Shown here: piece after piece, positions 21,346 through 30,985 of the stretch
Layout: each line of letters opens with the position of its first letter
How positions within the stretch are numbered: position 1 is the stretch's first letter
NCBI RefSeq assembly: GCF_000149955.1
Contig: NC_030993.1
Location: 1 to 64,000, forward strand
Origin: Fusarium oxysporum f. sp. lycopersici 4287
Lineage: Eukaryota > Ascomycota > Sordariomycetes > Hypocreales > Nectriaceae
Length of the DNA stretch: 64,000 nucleotides
Reading direction: 5' to 3'
Translations under genes and position numbers: made by a program
The notes under the pieces: model-generated
What the model saw: only the letters and a program-made list of their open reading frames with translations
Databases searched by the model: none
What the model was told of the DNA's origin: nothing

Positions 21346-23145
21346 ATGAAATTGTCCTATTTCTTTTCACTAGGGGCTACTGCCTTCTTCAGTCTTGCGC
21401 TGTCCCAGCGGCCTATTGAAGACCTTGGTCGCGGACTCGTAGCTGTTCGGGCAAGCGAGAATAACATTCTCGTAACTTGGAGACTTCTTGGTCTAGACCC
21501 CGATGGCATTGGATTCAATATCTACCGGAGCGCCGATGGCGACAGGACAATGCGTCTAAATGACAAGGTCCTCACTGGGGGAACCAACTTTCTCGACAAA
21601 ACAGCAGACGAGGCTGTCCCAAACGCTTATACTGTCAGGCCTGTCGTGGACGGCAAAGAACAAACAGATTCAGGCTCTTTCGTTCTGCCCGCAGACAATG
21701 CAGTCGAACCTGTGGTACGAATACCACTTCGTCCAGGTAAAACCATCAAGTATGTCTGGGTCGGTGACCTCGATGGCGATGGAGAGTGGGACTATGTCAT
21801 TGACAGACATGATACGCGCCAATCAATTGAAGCATACACCAGCAACGGAACCTTCCTCTGGGAGGTTGACCTAGGGCCTGGCAGTGAGAATCAGGACAAC
21901 ATTTCCCCTGGACCCTCTACCATTGATGTAGGCCACTGGGATGGTGTTACAGTGTTTGACTTCGACAGCGACGGTTATGCTGAGGTTGCTATTCGCATTG
22001 CCAACGGTGTCACCTTTGGCGATGGGAAGAAGTTTGAAAAGGGCAAGACTGAGACTCATCAGTACATAGCCATTCTTGATGGGCGCACAGGAGCCCTTCG
22101 TGCCTCTGCCCCATTGCCGACAGACTACATAGCCGATGGCCCCCTGGCTTGTAGAGTAGGCGCTGGCTTTCTTGACGGCAAAACCCCTCACCTGGTGGGT
22201 TTCCTCAAGAACCGCCGTAAGGACAAGAATTTCAACCTTCTCGTTATGGCATGGACCTTCGATGGTAAAGCGCTAAAGCAAGCTTGGAAGTGGGCACGCG
22301 GAGATCGGTACGAAGATTTTCCCGATGGACACAATAGTCGTATCGTGGATGTCGATGGTGATGGGAAGGATGAGTACTTTGAGATTGGATTTGGTATCAA
22401 TGGTGATGGAACAGTCAAGTATTCTCTTGGAGAGAAGGGCATCATCCATGGAGATCGATATCATATTGCCAAAATGGATCCTAAACGCAAGGGCCTACAG
22501 GGTTATGGTGTTCAGCAAAGATCTGAGGATCTCTTGTATGAATATTATTACGATGCCACTGATGGTACCATAATCTGGGAGCACCATGGAAAGGAAGTTC
22601 TTGACATCGGACGCGGTATGGCCGGCGACATCGACCCCACTCACGAAGGAATGGAGGTCTGGTCTTTTTCTGGAGGTTTATACAACGCTCGAGAGAATAA
22701 GCAGTTAGTAGACGACGCCGAACTTGCTCCCTGGCCTCATCTGGGAGTCTGGTGGGACGGGGATGCTCTGCTAGAGCTTTTCAACGATGGCAAGTTTGAG
22801 AAATGGGATTGGGAAAACCCATCAACATCTGACAAATTGCCTCGCCTCCTCACTGCTAGCAAGTACGGTGGTGTCTTGAATGGAAGGTATCCGCTGCTTA
22901 TCGGCGACATATTGGGAGACTGGAGAGAAGAAGTTGTCTTGACCAACGCCAATCAAGACGAGCTACTCATCTTCACCACCGATCAGCCATCGGATATCCG
23001 TCTATATACTTTGGCACATAATCCCAACTATCGTAACGACCTAACAGTAAAGGGCTATCTTCAATCTCATCATGTTGACTACTTTTTAGGCCACGACATG
23101 GAAACGCCCCCAAAGCCGAAGATTCGTTATACTAAGAAGGCTTAG
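21346..23145 (+). CDS. Secreted rhamnogalacturonan lyase, polysaccharide lyase family 11
   Basis: A single exon encodes 599 residues. The start at 21346 gives a signal peptide (MKLSYFFSLGATAFFSLALS) directly before the mature RPIEDLGRGLVAVRASEN, a family-typical start; the upstream in-frame extension lacks an ATG. PL11 enzymes cleave the rhamnogalacturonan I backbone of plant pectin by beta-elimination. Visible features are the N-terminal beta domain (VTWRLLGLDPDGIGFNIYR) and several Asp-rich calcium-binding loops on propeller blades (DLDGDGEWD, DFDSDGYAE, DVDGDGKDE). The C-terminus keeps YTLAHNPNYRNDLTVKGY and SHHVDYFLG, a family hallmark. It is divergent from the Zn2Cys6 gene and followed by a second secreted glycosidase gene, suggesting a plant cell wall locus. 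Confidence 0.92.
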   Translation: MKLSYFFSLGATAFFSLALSQRPIEDLGRGLVAVRASENNILVTWRLLGLDPDGIGFNIYRSADGDRTMRLNDKVLTGGTNFLDKTADEAVPNAYTVRPVVDGKEQTDSGSFVLPADNAVEPVVRIPLRPGKTIKYVWVGDLDGDGEWDYVIDRHDTRQSIEAYTSNGTFLWEVDLGPGSENQDNISPGPSTIDVGHWDGVTVFDFDSDGYAEVAIRIANGVTFGDGKKFEKGKTETHQYIAILDGRTGALRASAPLPTDYIADGPLACRVGAGFLDGKTPHLVGFLKNRRKDKNFNLLVMAWTFDGKALKQAWKWARGDRYEDFPDGHNSRIVDVDGDGKDEYFEIGFGINGDGTVKYSLGEKGIIHGDRYHIAKMDPKRKGLQGYGVQQRSEDLLYEYYYDATDGTIIWEHHGKEVLDIGRGMAGDIDPTHEGMEVWSFSGGLYNARENKQLVDDAELAPWPHLGVWWDGDALLELFNDGKFEKWDWENPSTSDKLPRLLTASKYGGVLNGRYPLLIGDILGDWREEVVLTNANQDELLIFTTDQPSDIRLYTLAHNPNYRNDLTVKGYLQSHHVDYFLGHDMETPPKPKIRYTKKA

Positions 23146-23590
23146 ATATTAGTTACAGCCAGGGGAGACCTAGGGTCATTATATAGGAACACTTTGCAAA
23201 TATTATTTCTTCGCTGCTTCGAATATGTAATACGCGATCTCGTGCGTGGTGAGCCTCAAGCATGCCGACATCCCTTCAAACAGCGAAAACCCGATTTTGG
23301 GTTAGCCCTACATCTCTTCTCAAGCCCGACAATATTATTCTTGGCAATCTCTGTCAACAAGATAAGCCTTGCTAAATTGGGCGCGAAGAACGCCGAGGCT
23401 GCTGATCTTACTATGGAGACATGAAAGTAATCACTTTTCGGTTTCTGTTCAGCCGGTAGCTGAGCGACCAGCTTGAGCGACTATGAGATGGCGGAATTAC
23501 AAATTCCGTGCCTGACAGAATATCCGGTTCAAGTCAGCTGAAGACCGAGGTGAGGGATAAACGAGTCAAGTTAAACGAAACGGAACGAAC
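23146..23590. other. Intergenic region downstream of PL11
   Basis: No gene-like ORF, RNA or repeat is recognised here. It holds the 3' end of PL11 and the distal promoter of the GH79 gene. Confidence 0.4.
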
Positions 23591-23624
23591 TCCCCGCATT
23601 ACCATACTACGGGGATTGCGGGGA
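23591..23624. promoter_or_regulatory. Inverted pair of CreA-type sites
   Basis: TCCCCGCA (23591-23598) and TGCGGGGA (23617-23624) are exact inverted repeats 18 bp apart. Each contains GCGGGG, which fits the SYGGRG consensus of CreA. They lie about 210-240 bp upstream of the GH79 start codon, a normal place for carbon catabolite control. A hairpin is an alternative reading. Confidence 0.5.
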
Positions 23625-24074
23625 AGGAAGAGAATTGAAGCTAGTTAAACCTCTAGCAAGGTTCAAGACACCGTTATCCTTGTCACTTAGGCAGTCAGTT
23701 TCCAGATCGGAGTAACATAACCCGCACTCGAAAGACTGGGAGAAAGACATATAATAGGTCAAGTAATGGCCATCATGATAGTAATAGAATCAACAGACAA
23801 TTCATTCAGCCTCGCCGATCGCTGCGACACAATGGTTCACTTTATTTTTCTCGCAAGCCTTGGCTTAGGCAGTTCTGTTCTGGCTGCTCCTAATTATGTT
23901 GTTCCCGATGCTCAGCCGAAAAATGCCGTTGCAATTGATCCAGCACCCGTGGGAGCCTCGTAAGTCTCTGGATGTGAATTGCTTCACTGGAATGATCTAA
24001 CTCTGTTGACAAGATTCGAATTCTTCATGTGGCCTTCTTACATGACCAATATATCGTTGACCCTTCCTTGCATC

Positions 24075-24230
24075 CAGGGTTCAAATCCACGACACTCCAC
24101 GACACATTTGTGAATATGGCGTGGATATGGATGCTGACTAATAACTTCGATGTGGAATGGGTGGAAATGGATCCATTATGGAAATGAATCCATATTGTGG
24201 AATTTGTGGAATGGAAACCTACTTTGTCTA
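24075..24230. repeat. Left subterminal GTGGA repeats of the hAT element
   Basis: Seven GTGGA or TCCAC pentamers occur in the first 155 bp inside the left terminal repeat, often as TGTGGAA or ATCCATA contexts. Clustered subterminal motifs are typical transposase-binding sites of hAT elements. Confidence 0.65.
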
Positions 24231-24282
24231 ACAATGGTAATTAGTGGATCGCATCCATGCCTTGGTGACGTCGATGTTTTTG

Positions 24283-26734
24283 TCACTCGTCCATTAGAAT
24301 CCTATCTAGCGACCCGATCAAACCGGCGCGCAACCAACTCCGTAGTGTCTGGCAAAGCCCAATTGTACTGGCATCTAGCCTATTGCGGCTCTTGGTAACC
24401 ATGCGGCCAGTGGTCGAGAATAGCCTCTCACACTCGGCTGACATTGGTGGCACAGTAAGCAGATCCAAGGCCATCCTAGACAACCGGGGGTATTTGAGTC
24501 GCCTTATGTGCCAGTATTCGTAGGGATCTGTGACAGAAGCATCAGCATCCTCGATATCACGCTGCCACTGCTCGTATTCATCAAGATCCAGACCGCCAAC
24601 TGAGGACCTAGGGGATTGAGCTGGGGATCGAATTGGCGACTCGGTAACAGAAATCCCTCCAGTCGTCAGTCCTCGCTTCTTTGTGCGCCACGCTGTGAAC
24701 TTGTTTCTTGAGGTCTTCAGCCGCTTATTGGCAGGCAACTCAATCTCTGGGTCATCAACCTCCAGGTCCCTATACTCTCTCTCCCAGAGATCCTGGACCA
24801 TCTCCTTCGCCTTGGTAATCCACAATTGTCTTTCGTCGTCGTCTCCCCACAAATCGTCAAACAGTGCCCACCGGTAGGCAGGATGAAGAACTGCAGCGCC
24901 ATAGATCAGGGGGCTATCATTCAGGTGCTCGTAGTATTCGTTCAATTTGAGCCAACCCAGGTTGATGTTGACGCAGTCGTGAATCATCCCCAGATGTGCG
25001 AGAACGACCAAAAACTCTTTTCGCGGATTCGAGGGTTTCGAGAAGAAATTCGTACGCGTGAATAAGATCCCAGCTTGTTCCTGTACAAGCCATCTGTTAA
25101 AATAAGAATCGGGCCGCTTTTGAGAAGTCTAAGGCTTACCAGACAGTGGAGGGTCGATCTCGTTTTCCTCGACCTTTCTCCGGTGTTTTCCCTGTCCATC
25201 GCCCTCAAGGCCTCTCACAACCAGCTGGAAGTCAAGCAAAATGTCGTAAAGAGTCCCGAGCACATGCCAATCATCAGGTGTCATGCGATTCTCTTCCTTC
25301 AGGAAGAAGGGCAGCTTGGAGCCCTTTTTGATGTGGCCAGCTCTCGTCAAGTTGACCTTCTCCCACTCGTTTGACGCTCTCTGGACAAAAGAATTATAAA
25401 ATGGCCTCAAGAGGAGAGCGCGTTCAATCATCGAGAATTGAGAAAGCCACCGGGTAGCATTGTCGACCACAACTCCAACTGGACGGTGTTTCTTGAGCTG
25501 AGCGTCATCAGAGAGTTGGCTCTCGACAGCCTGTACCTTCTTGAGCATATCGGTCCACGTGTCCGATCTGCTCACCTCCTAGGTCTTCGTGAGTATAACA
25601 AATAAAGCCGGGGACTCAGCCACCTACAACAGCAAAGTTATGCCATTTTCCAACAGAGCCTCGCCTCCTCCAGACTTCATGCTCCTTCGCTGCCGTGTGA
25701 AGTCCTTCGAAGACCTCTTTCTCGAAAGCATCCGGGTTCTTGCCATACAGCATCTGTTTCACTACTATGTTGACAACGTGGCCAACGCAGCGAACCCATC
25801 GCTTCTCCCAGTCGAAGCCAAACTCTAATCCAAGCTCCCCCATCGAGGTTTTATTGTTACCGGCATTATCCAATGTGAAATACCCGAGTTTATCGCTGAT
25901 CTCGTACTCCCGAATGATCTCGATAATCTGCCCGGCGATATTCTCGCCTGTGTGCCGCTCTGTAAGCTCAGGCAGTCCGAGGACACACTTCTGTGGCCGA
26001 TTATTTGAATCCCGAAACACACATGTGATGCCGTATAAGGCGTGTCGGTTACCAGACTTCCAGCCATCGTACTGGATATGGATCTGTCCCGGACTCTTTC
26101 GCAAAGCATCTTTCACTCTTTCCATGTTGTTGGTAAATTCTCGTTCTGCGATGGCACGCACGGTCACGTCAGTAATGTTAGCTTTTGTGATCTCGACAGA
26201 TGGATTGAGGTAGTTGAAGATGTCTCGAAGATCTTGATCGTTGACGATCGAGAAGGATTGGTTAGAGTTGACAATCCAGTTGACAAGTTTCTGCTGGAAT
26301 ACAGTTTTGTCGAAACGTTTGATCAAGGTATTGATCAAATCTTGTTCCTTCGGCTCCTTCGGGTTCAACTGTAGGATTGTTGCAATGGACTGATGTGCTT
26401 TCTCGGATGCCTTTGTAGGCTTTTGCCTCTTGCCTGTCGGATCCATGATGCCATTGTGGTCCGTGTACAGGTGACCCTCAGCGTTCTGCAACCCTTTGAT
26501 GGCGTAACTCTTTGGCCTCGGCCGCTTTTGCTTGATGCAAAGGCAACACACCCATCGGCGTTCCCCCTTATCGGCATGCTGGATATCGTAGCCGAACTGA
26601 TATACCCATTGACGCACTTGGCCGTCTCTCTCCGTCAAGGTCCAGCCTTTGTAGAGCTGAAAGAGTCGTTGATTGTCTTCTTCTGTACGTTCTGGAACGG
26701 GTGTGGTTGACTTGGTAGGATGAAGGGTGGCCAT
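24283..26734 (-). pseudogene. hAT transposase, probably frameshifted
   Basis: Exon 1 (26734 to about 25631) has a BED-type finger (WVCCLCIKQKRPRP...HLYTDHNG) and the catalytic-core start (IQYDGWKSGNRHALYGIT, FTLDNAGNNKTSM). Exon 2 (about 25578-25140) has VVVDNATRWLSQFSMIERAL. Exon 3 (25080-24283) holds TSWDLIHAYEFLLETLE and ends with the dimerisation domain (PPMSAECERLFSTTGRM, KSRNRLDASTIGL). The joins keep frame up to the AAAA run near 25020. There the reading must shift by one frame to reach the downstream part (VVLAHLGMIHDCV), so this copy probably cannot make full-length transposase. An alternative acceptor could bypass the problem only by losing the conserved segment. Confidence 0.8.
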
Positions 26735-26919
26735 TTCGGTTTGGAGTAGTCAGGGCGTGAGTAATAGTAAACCCTCCTAGAATAGACTTGTTTGAACTTT
26801 GTGTACGGGTAAAACGGAGTGGAAAATTGTTGCTATTGCGTTGTTATTGGCTATGGAAAGTACTTAGGGTATGCGCTATTTCACAAGGAAATCCAGGTAT
26901 TTTCAAACCCCACCTAAAT

Positions 26920-27076
26920 TTCCATTCCTTTCCACAATTTCCACATGTGGAACATGTGGAAGGGGTTCCGTGGCGTGGATGTGGAAAAGCTGAAGCCTAC
27001 GTGGAATGGAATGGAATGGATATGGATCCACATTATGGATCCATATGTGGATTTCGTGGTATGGATTTGGACCCTG
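26920..27076. repeat. Right subterminal GTGGA repeats of the hAT element
   Basis: Nine GTGGA or TCCAC pentamers lie in about 150 bp just inside the right terminal repeat, including ACATGTGGAACATGTGGAA and ATGGATCCATATGTGGA. They mirror the left end. Confidence 0.65.
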
Positions 27077-28940
27077 CTTGCATCGATCACTTTAACAAGC
27101 TGTACAATCGCAAAATGCCTATTCGGATTGGAGGAACGACACAAGACAGAGCGACCTACGATCCCGCTCTCAAAGGCTACGTTTCGTATAGTGTCAATGA
27201 CCCTCTGGAGGCTCCTATGAGTCTGACCTATGGGCCGAAGTTCTTTGACCTGATTAGTACGTCCTATTTCTGTACTTTGGCTGAAACCTGTGCTGATTAG
27301 CAAACTTGAACAGAGAAGTTCGGAAGCGAGACCATTCTTGGTAATTAAATTGGCTTGTTAGAAACGAACAACACTAACAAGGCGGAGGCTTTAATCGAGG
27401 CCTCAACAATAGGACAAATACCTTTGCTGCCGTCTTGAAAGCCAAGGAAAAGGTAGCCAAATACCTCTGGGCAATCGAACTCGGAAACGAGCCTGACTGT
27501 AGGACATCTCATAAACATACTCTCAATATTGGGCAGCGTTGACTCTTTCTCACAGTGTACTGGAAGTATTGGCAGTACCCAGTAGCCGAGGCTCCCTGGA
27601 ACGAGACACAGGAGGGTGATAGTGCAGCTGACTGGGCACAAGACTTCATCTACCATTGGAAGAGCCCTCTTCCCATCCTGGCTGGAGGCGGATATGCCAT
27701 CCCGTTTGAGATCGAACCCAATTGGCCTAACCTGCCCTACCTCATCGAAAACAGCTACAACAAAACAGTCAGGGATGCCACTAAAGTGTACAATGGCCAC
27801 TTGTACGCATTTTCTAATGCTACCGCCGATGACTTGGGCCCGGAGATGAAGCATCAGAGAGTTGTCCAGGACTTGAACCTGCTGCCCATTTCGAGCGCCA
27901 AGGCTGCCGGAAGACCATATATCCTAGGTGAGAGCAAGTCTGCTACTTCTGCAATCCGAAACTGCTAACGAAAGTACTCAGGCGAGACGGGATTCCATGG
28001 GCTCGACTATGAGATGGATTCGACTTTCGGATCGGCCATTCAGACAACTGACAAGACCCTTCGGGCATTGACCCTCGGTATTCAGCGACTATTCTATCAC
28101 CAAGGCACAATCAACCAAGGTATGTTAAATAAAGGCTATGAATTCTAATGCATAACTGACTGACCCTGAAGCCTTCTTCAACTGGTGGTGGAGTGATCAC
28201 GTTAATGCTCCGTTCTACGGTGCCTACTTCGGTGCTCTTGCTGTAGCTGGAGGCGACTCCATTGTTGCCAGCGACGATGGCACAGATCCTTATGCTCAAT
28301 ACATCGTTTACAAAAACGGAAAAGCATTCAAGGCCGTCTTGATCAACACAGATTACTACTCTGGTAGTGGCACGCGCTCTGAAACCAAGTTCACTCTCAC
28401 TGGGCTGAAAGGCAATTCTGTCAAGGCTCTCCGCATGACCGGCCCAAGCAGCGAAACAACTGTGCCTGTGACACAGACCAAGTCGTCGCCACAGCCTAGC
28501 ATCGGAGGTATGGACACATCTCCCATCGATAGTCTTTGCTAACGAATCCTCGTAGGTCAATCGTTCTCAAACAAGAATTGCGAACTCGGCGGCAAGCAGA
28601 ACACTGAAAAGCTTTCGGTTAAGAAGGGAAAGTTGGAAGTAACTCTCAAGGCTTCTGAGGCCATGATAGTATATCTCTGATGAACAATTGCAATTTGTGG
28701 ATTGAGTCAACACAGGAGTCGATACCATTTATTCTTCGAAACTATAGGAAGCTTGTATATTCGTCTATGCAGCGTCACGGTCCAATGCAATCAAGGACTT
28801 CACAGTATTGTCTTGTACTAGTATAAGACAAATTTAAATGTATTATTATCTGAAACGACTATATGGGGGAAGGACGTCTTCCGCCTGTTCGTATTCACTA
28901 TCCTGGGTCATCTTCTTGTGTTAGCGTTTCGATTTCCGAG

Positions 28941-30275
28941 TTAAATAATAGGTATCACACTTACGTAACGGAGTTGGCTATTGTCTTGAGCATCATCAAG
29001 TCCATTCGCTGCTATTTGAAGTGGTACAACAAGAGAGATCGTAGTGCCATAAGTGCCTATGGCTAGGGTGAGTTTAATCCGGTAGGTTCGGCTGATAAGA
29101 CAGGAGTAAAAGGTAGGAAGAAATAGTGAGTTCTCAGTGGGAAGTTTGAACGATTGTTGAATTGTAGCTTTGTATCCCGGAGTTTTGGACGAGTCAAGGC
29201 AATAGGACGCACACGAAGCTGAACGTGGTATGACCTGGGGTTCTGCGCAGTCTCGGATAATATGCGCAGGCTCTGAGCACCTCCTGTCTGACCCTTTCTC
29301 GGAGATGGGTTGATGACCTTTCTTCCAGTATACCCTTTCTCTATCTTTGAGAACGAGGGTATGTGAGGTCAGCCATGGTGCTGTTGGGGCAACCGAATTT
29401 GACGGTTTTTCATGATGGTCAGGTAGGTAGCCATCTATACCGAGCCAGAAATTTGTAAATGTTTCGATGGTGGCTGATTTGACGCGTATGTCAGGTGGCA
29501 TTGCACTGGCCGAGGCCGGAATGTATTCCAGATCGATGGGTATTTGTGACTCGGTGGCGTTAAGTCCATCTAAGCAGAGCACGATGGGCTGTGGCTGAGT
29601 TGCGGAAGCCCGTACAAGCCCCATCTTTGTGCCTATGACACCTTTTCTGATGGTCTTAGTCTGCGACAAGCAGTAATCTGAGCTTTCAGGACGGACGTGA
29701 AGTGGAGGTTGCTCAGGAAGGGCTGGAATAACCTTGACGGAACGACTCTGATCGAGATACTGTTCTTCTCCTCGTTTGTTCTTGCTCAACACCAGACGCC
29801 CTCTTATCACATAATCGACATGTGCAGAGCCACCTGCGAGATCATCATGGTCCCAAACACCCATACTTGGTGGCGGGCGTAAGTGTCGCTCCCTGACTGC
29901 TGTATTCTGGTGGTTGCACGCAGTGGTGGAGAGTTGCTCGGGAATCACGAAGCGAAAAGGAACGTGATACAACTGTCCAGGTTCAAGTGACTGACTGATA
30001 GGTAGAGCCGATGCAGATATTGGCATTTGTAACTGCATAAAAGTATGAGTCTTGAAAGGTGTGCCATACTGGAATGCGTGGCCACAGGTTGAAGTGATGC
30101 CTCTTAGATCAATCTGGAGAGACTGGAAAGGGAGTTGGTTATGGGCTGTTATTGTGACGAAGCCCGAGATTGCGGAACCGAACGTATAGATTTTGGACTC
30201 ATAATGCCCACCAATGTTGATTTCAAGGGTAGGATCCTGCTTTGCGCGTGATGGAAACATGCATCTAGAAGGCAT
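28941..30275 (-). CDS. Arrestin-like N-terminal domain protein
   Basis: A single exon encodes 444 residues. The N-terminal half has the beta-sandwich pattern of fungal alpha-arrestins: LEINIGGHYESKIYTFGSAISGFVTI, LPFQSLQIDLRGI, then LEPGQLYHVPFRFVIPEQL and HVDYVIRGRLVL. Fungal arrestin-like proteins usually link ubiquitin ligases to membrane transporters. I see no PPxY ligase-binding motif, so the adaptor role is uncertain. It is convergent with the disrupted GH79 gene and divergent from the next Zn2Cys6 gene. A TATATATA lies about 90 bp upstream and three CCAAT boxes are in the shared promoter. Confidence 0.8.
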   Translation of the reverse strand: MPSRCMFPSRAKQDPTLEINIGGHYESKIYTFGSAISGFVTITAHNQLPFQSLQIDLRGITSTCGHAFQYGTPFKTHTFMQLQMPISASALPISQSLEPGQLYHVPFRFVIPEQLSTTACNHQNTAVRERHLRPPPSMGVWDHDDLAGGSAHVDYVIRGRLVLSKNKRGEEQYLDQSRSVKVIPALPEQPPLHVRPESSDYCLSQTKTIRKGVIGTKMGLVRASATQPQPIVLCLDGLNATESQIPIDLEYIPASASAMPPDIRVKSATIETFTNFWLGIDGYLPDHHEKPSNSVAPTAPWLTSHTLVLKDRERVYWKKGHQPISEKGSDRRCSEPAHIIRDCAEPQVIPRSASCASYCLDSSKTPGYKATIQQSFKLPTENSLFLPTFYSCLISRTYRIKLTLAIGTYGTTISLVVPLQIAANGLDDAQDNSQLRYVSVIPII

Positions 30276-30363
30276 GATGGCAGTACTATGTGGGTTTTGG
30301 TTTCTCGCCTCTTTGCTTTAGATACTCGTTCCTTGGCTGTCAAAGCCTGGCTCCTCTCAATCC

Positions 30364-30371
30364 TATATATA
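30364..30371 (-). promoter_or_regulatory. TATA-like box of the arrestin-like gene
   Basis: TATATATA lies about 90 bp upstream of the start codon at 30275. It is palindromic, so the strand follows the gene. Confidence 0.4.
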
Positions 30372-30474
30372 ACAAGCTGAAGACTGCCCTTGTATTGCAT
30401 GTTCATCAGCAAACGACGAAATGACGCCCTTCATGATTGTATTCAAGTGCTTCTGGGTTGAAGCAGACTCTCTG

Positions 30475-30593
30475 ATTGGCTCTTATCCCGCAGTCCGAGA
30501 AGCGCTAGTTGATCAGCTCTGCTGTTCTGGGCCCAAACTCGCCGTGATTGGTTCATTTCCCCGAAGTCCGGACTCGCTGTCGAGATTGATTGG
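30475..30593. promoter_or_regulatory. Cluster of three CCAAT boxes
   Basis: ATTGG (CCAAT on the minus strand) occurs at 30475-30479, 30547-30551 and 30589-30593, each preceded by TG (TGATTGG). All three have the same orientation, towards the arrestin-like gene. CCAAT is the site of the fungal HAP/CBC complex. The region lies between two divergent genes. Confidence 0.5.
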
Positions 30594-30985
30594 CTGATCA
30601 TGCCGAGACTCAAGATAAACAATCAGAAATCGATTTCAAGATGACAAATACCGCCAAATCGCAGTATCGCGAACCTGCACCTGTCGTTTTACTGCTGGAG
30701 ACCCAATTGCCAACCTCTTTTCTGACCCCGAATAGCTGTAACCAGTATCAAGCTGGGAGTGCTGAGCTGTCACAGCTGAAACTAGCCACAGCACGGCATT
30801 GCGCCACTAAAACGCCACACGTCTTTGGATTGTTGATGACAGCTACTAAGACAGACGGATGACTATTGATCTCAATTTTGTCATCATTACACAATACTAC
30901 GTCAATCAGTGACCGAAAGCTAGACAACCCCAAGCTCTAATTGGAATACGGGATTTCTCTACAATACGTCAAAGCTGTAGTACAG

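Larger units (their letters stand above)
24075..27076 (-). mobile_element. hAT-superfamily DNA transposon
   Basis: The element is 3002 bp. Terminal inverted repeats are CAGGGTTCAAATCCA (left) and CAGGGTCCAAATCCA (right, read inward), with one mismatch. The 8-bp target duplication CTTGCATC is present exactly on both sides (24067-24074 and 27077-27084), the size expected for hAT. It encodes a minus-strand BED-finger transposase with a C-terminal hAT dimerisation domain. Both ends carry many GTGGA/TCCAC repeats. It is inserted in GH79 exon 2. Confidence 0.95.
23832..28680 (+). pseudogene. GH79 glycosidase gene (beta-glucuronidase-like) split by a hAT transposon
   Basis: Without the insert, eight exons join in frame to a 491-codon gene: 23832-23959, 24014-24074 plus 27085-27256, 27314-27340, 27382-27498, 27556-27927, 27982-28119, 28172-28507 and 28556-28680. 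It encodes a signal peptide (MVHFIFLASLGLGSSVLAAP), FEFFMWPSYMTN, MPIRIGGTTQDRATYDP, the acid/base region IELGNEPD, the GETGFHGLDYE strand and a C-terminal beta domain, as in fungal GH79 enzymes that act on glucuronides. A 3002-bp hAT element plus its 8-bp duplication sits in exon 2, after about residue 63. All other splice sites and frames are intact, so the break looks young. As it stands, the product should be truncated. Confidence 0.88.

Noticed and set aside
24075..24095. tRNA-like T-arm text GGTTCAAATCC
   Set aside because: It is the terminal inverted repeat of the hAT element. The mirrored copy is at the right end, and no acceptor or anticodon arms surround it.
27085..27303. Short ORFs on both strands over the right end of the hAT element treated as genes
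   Set aside because: They run from transposon end sequence into GH79 exon 2 and are shadows of it.
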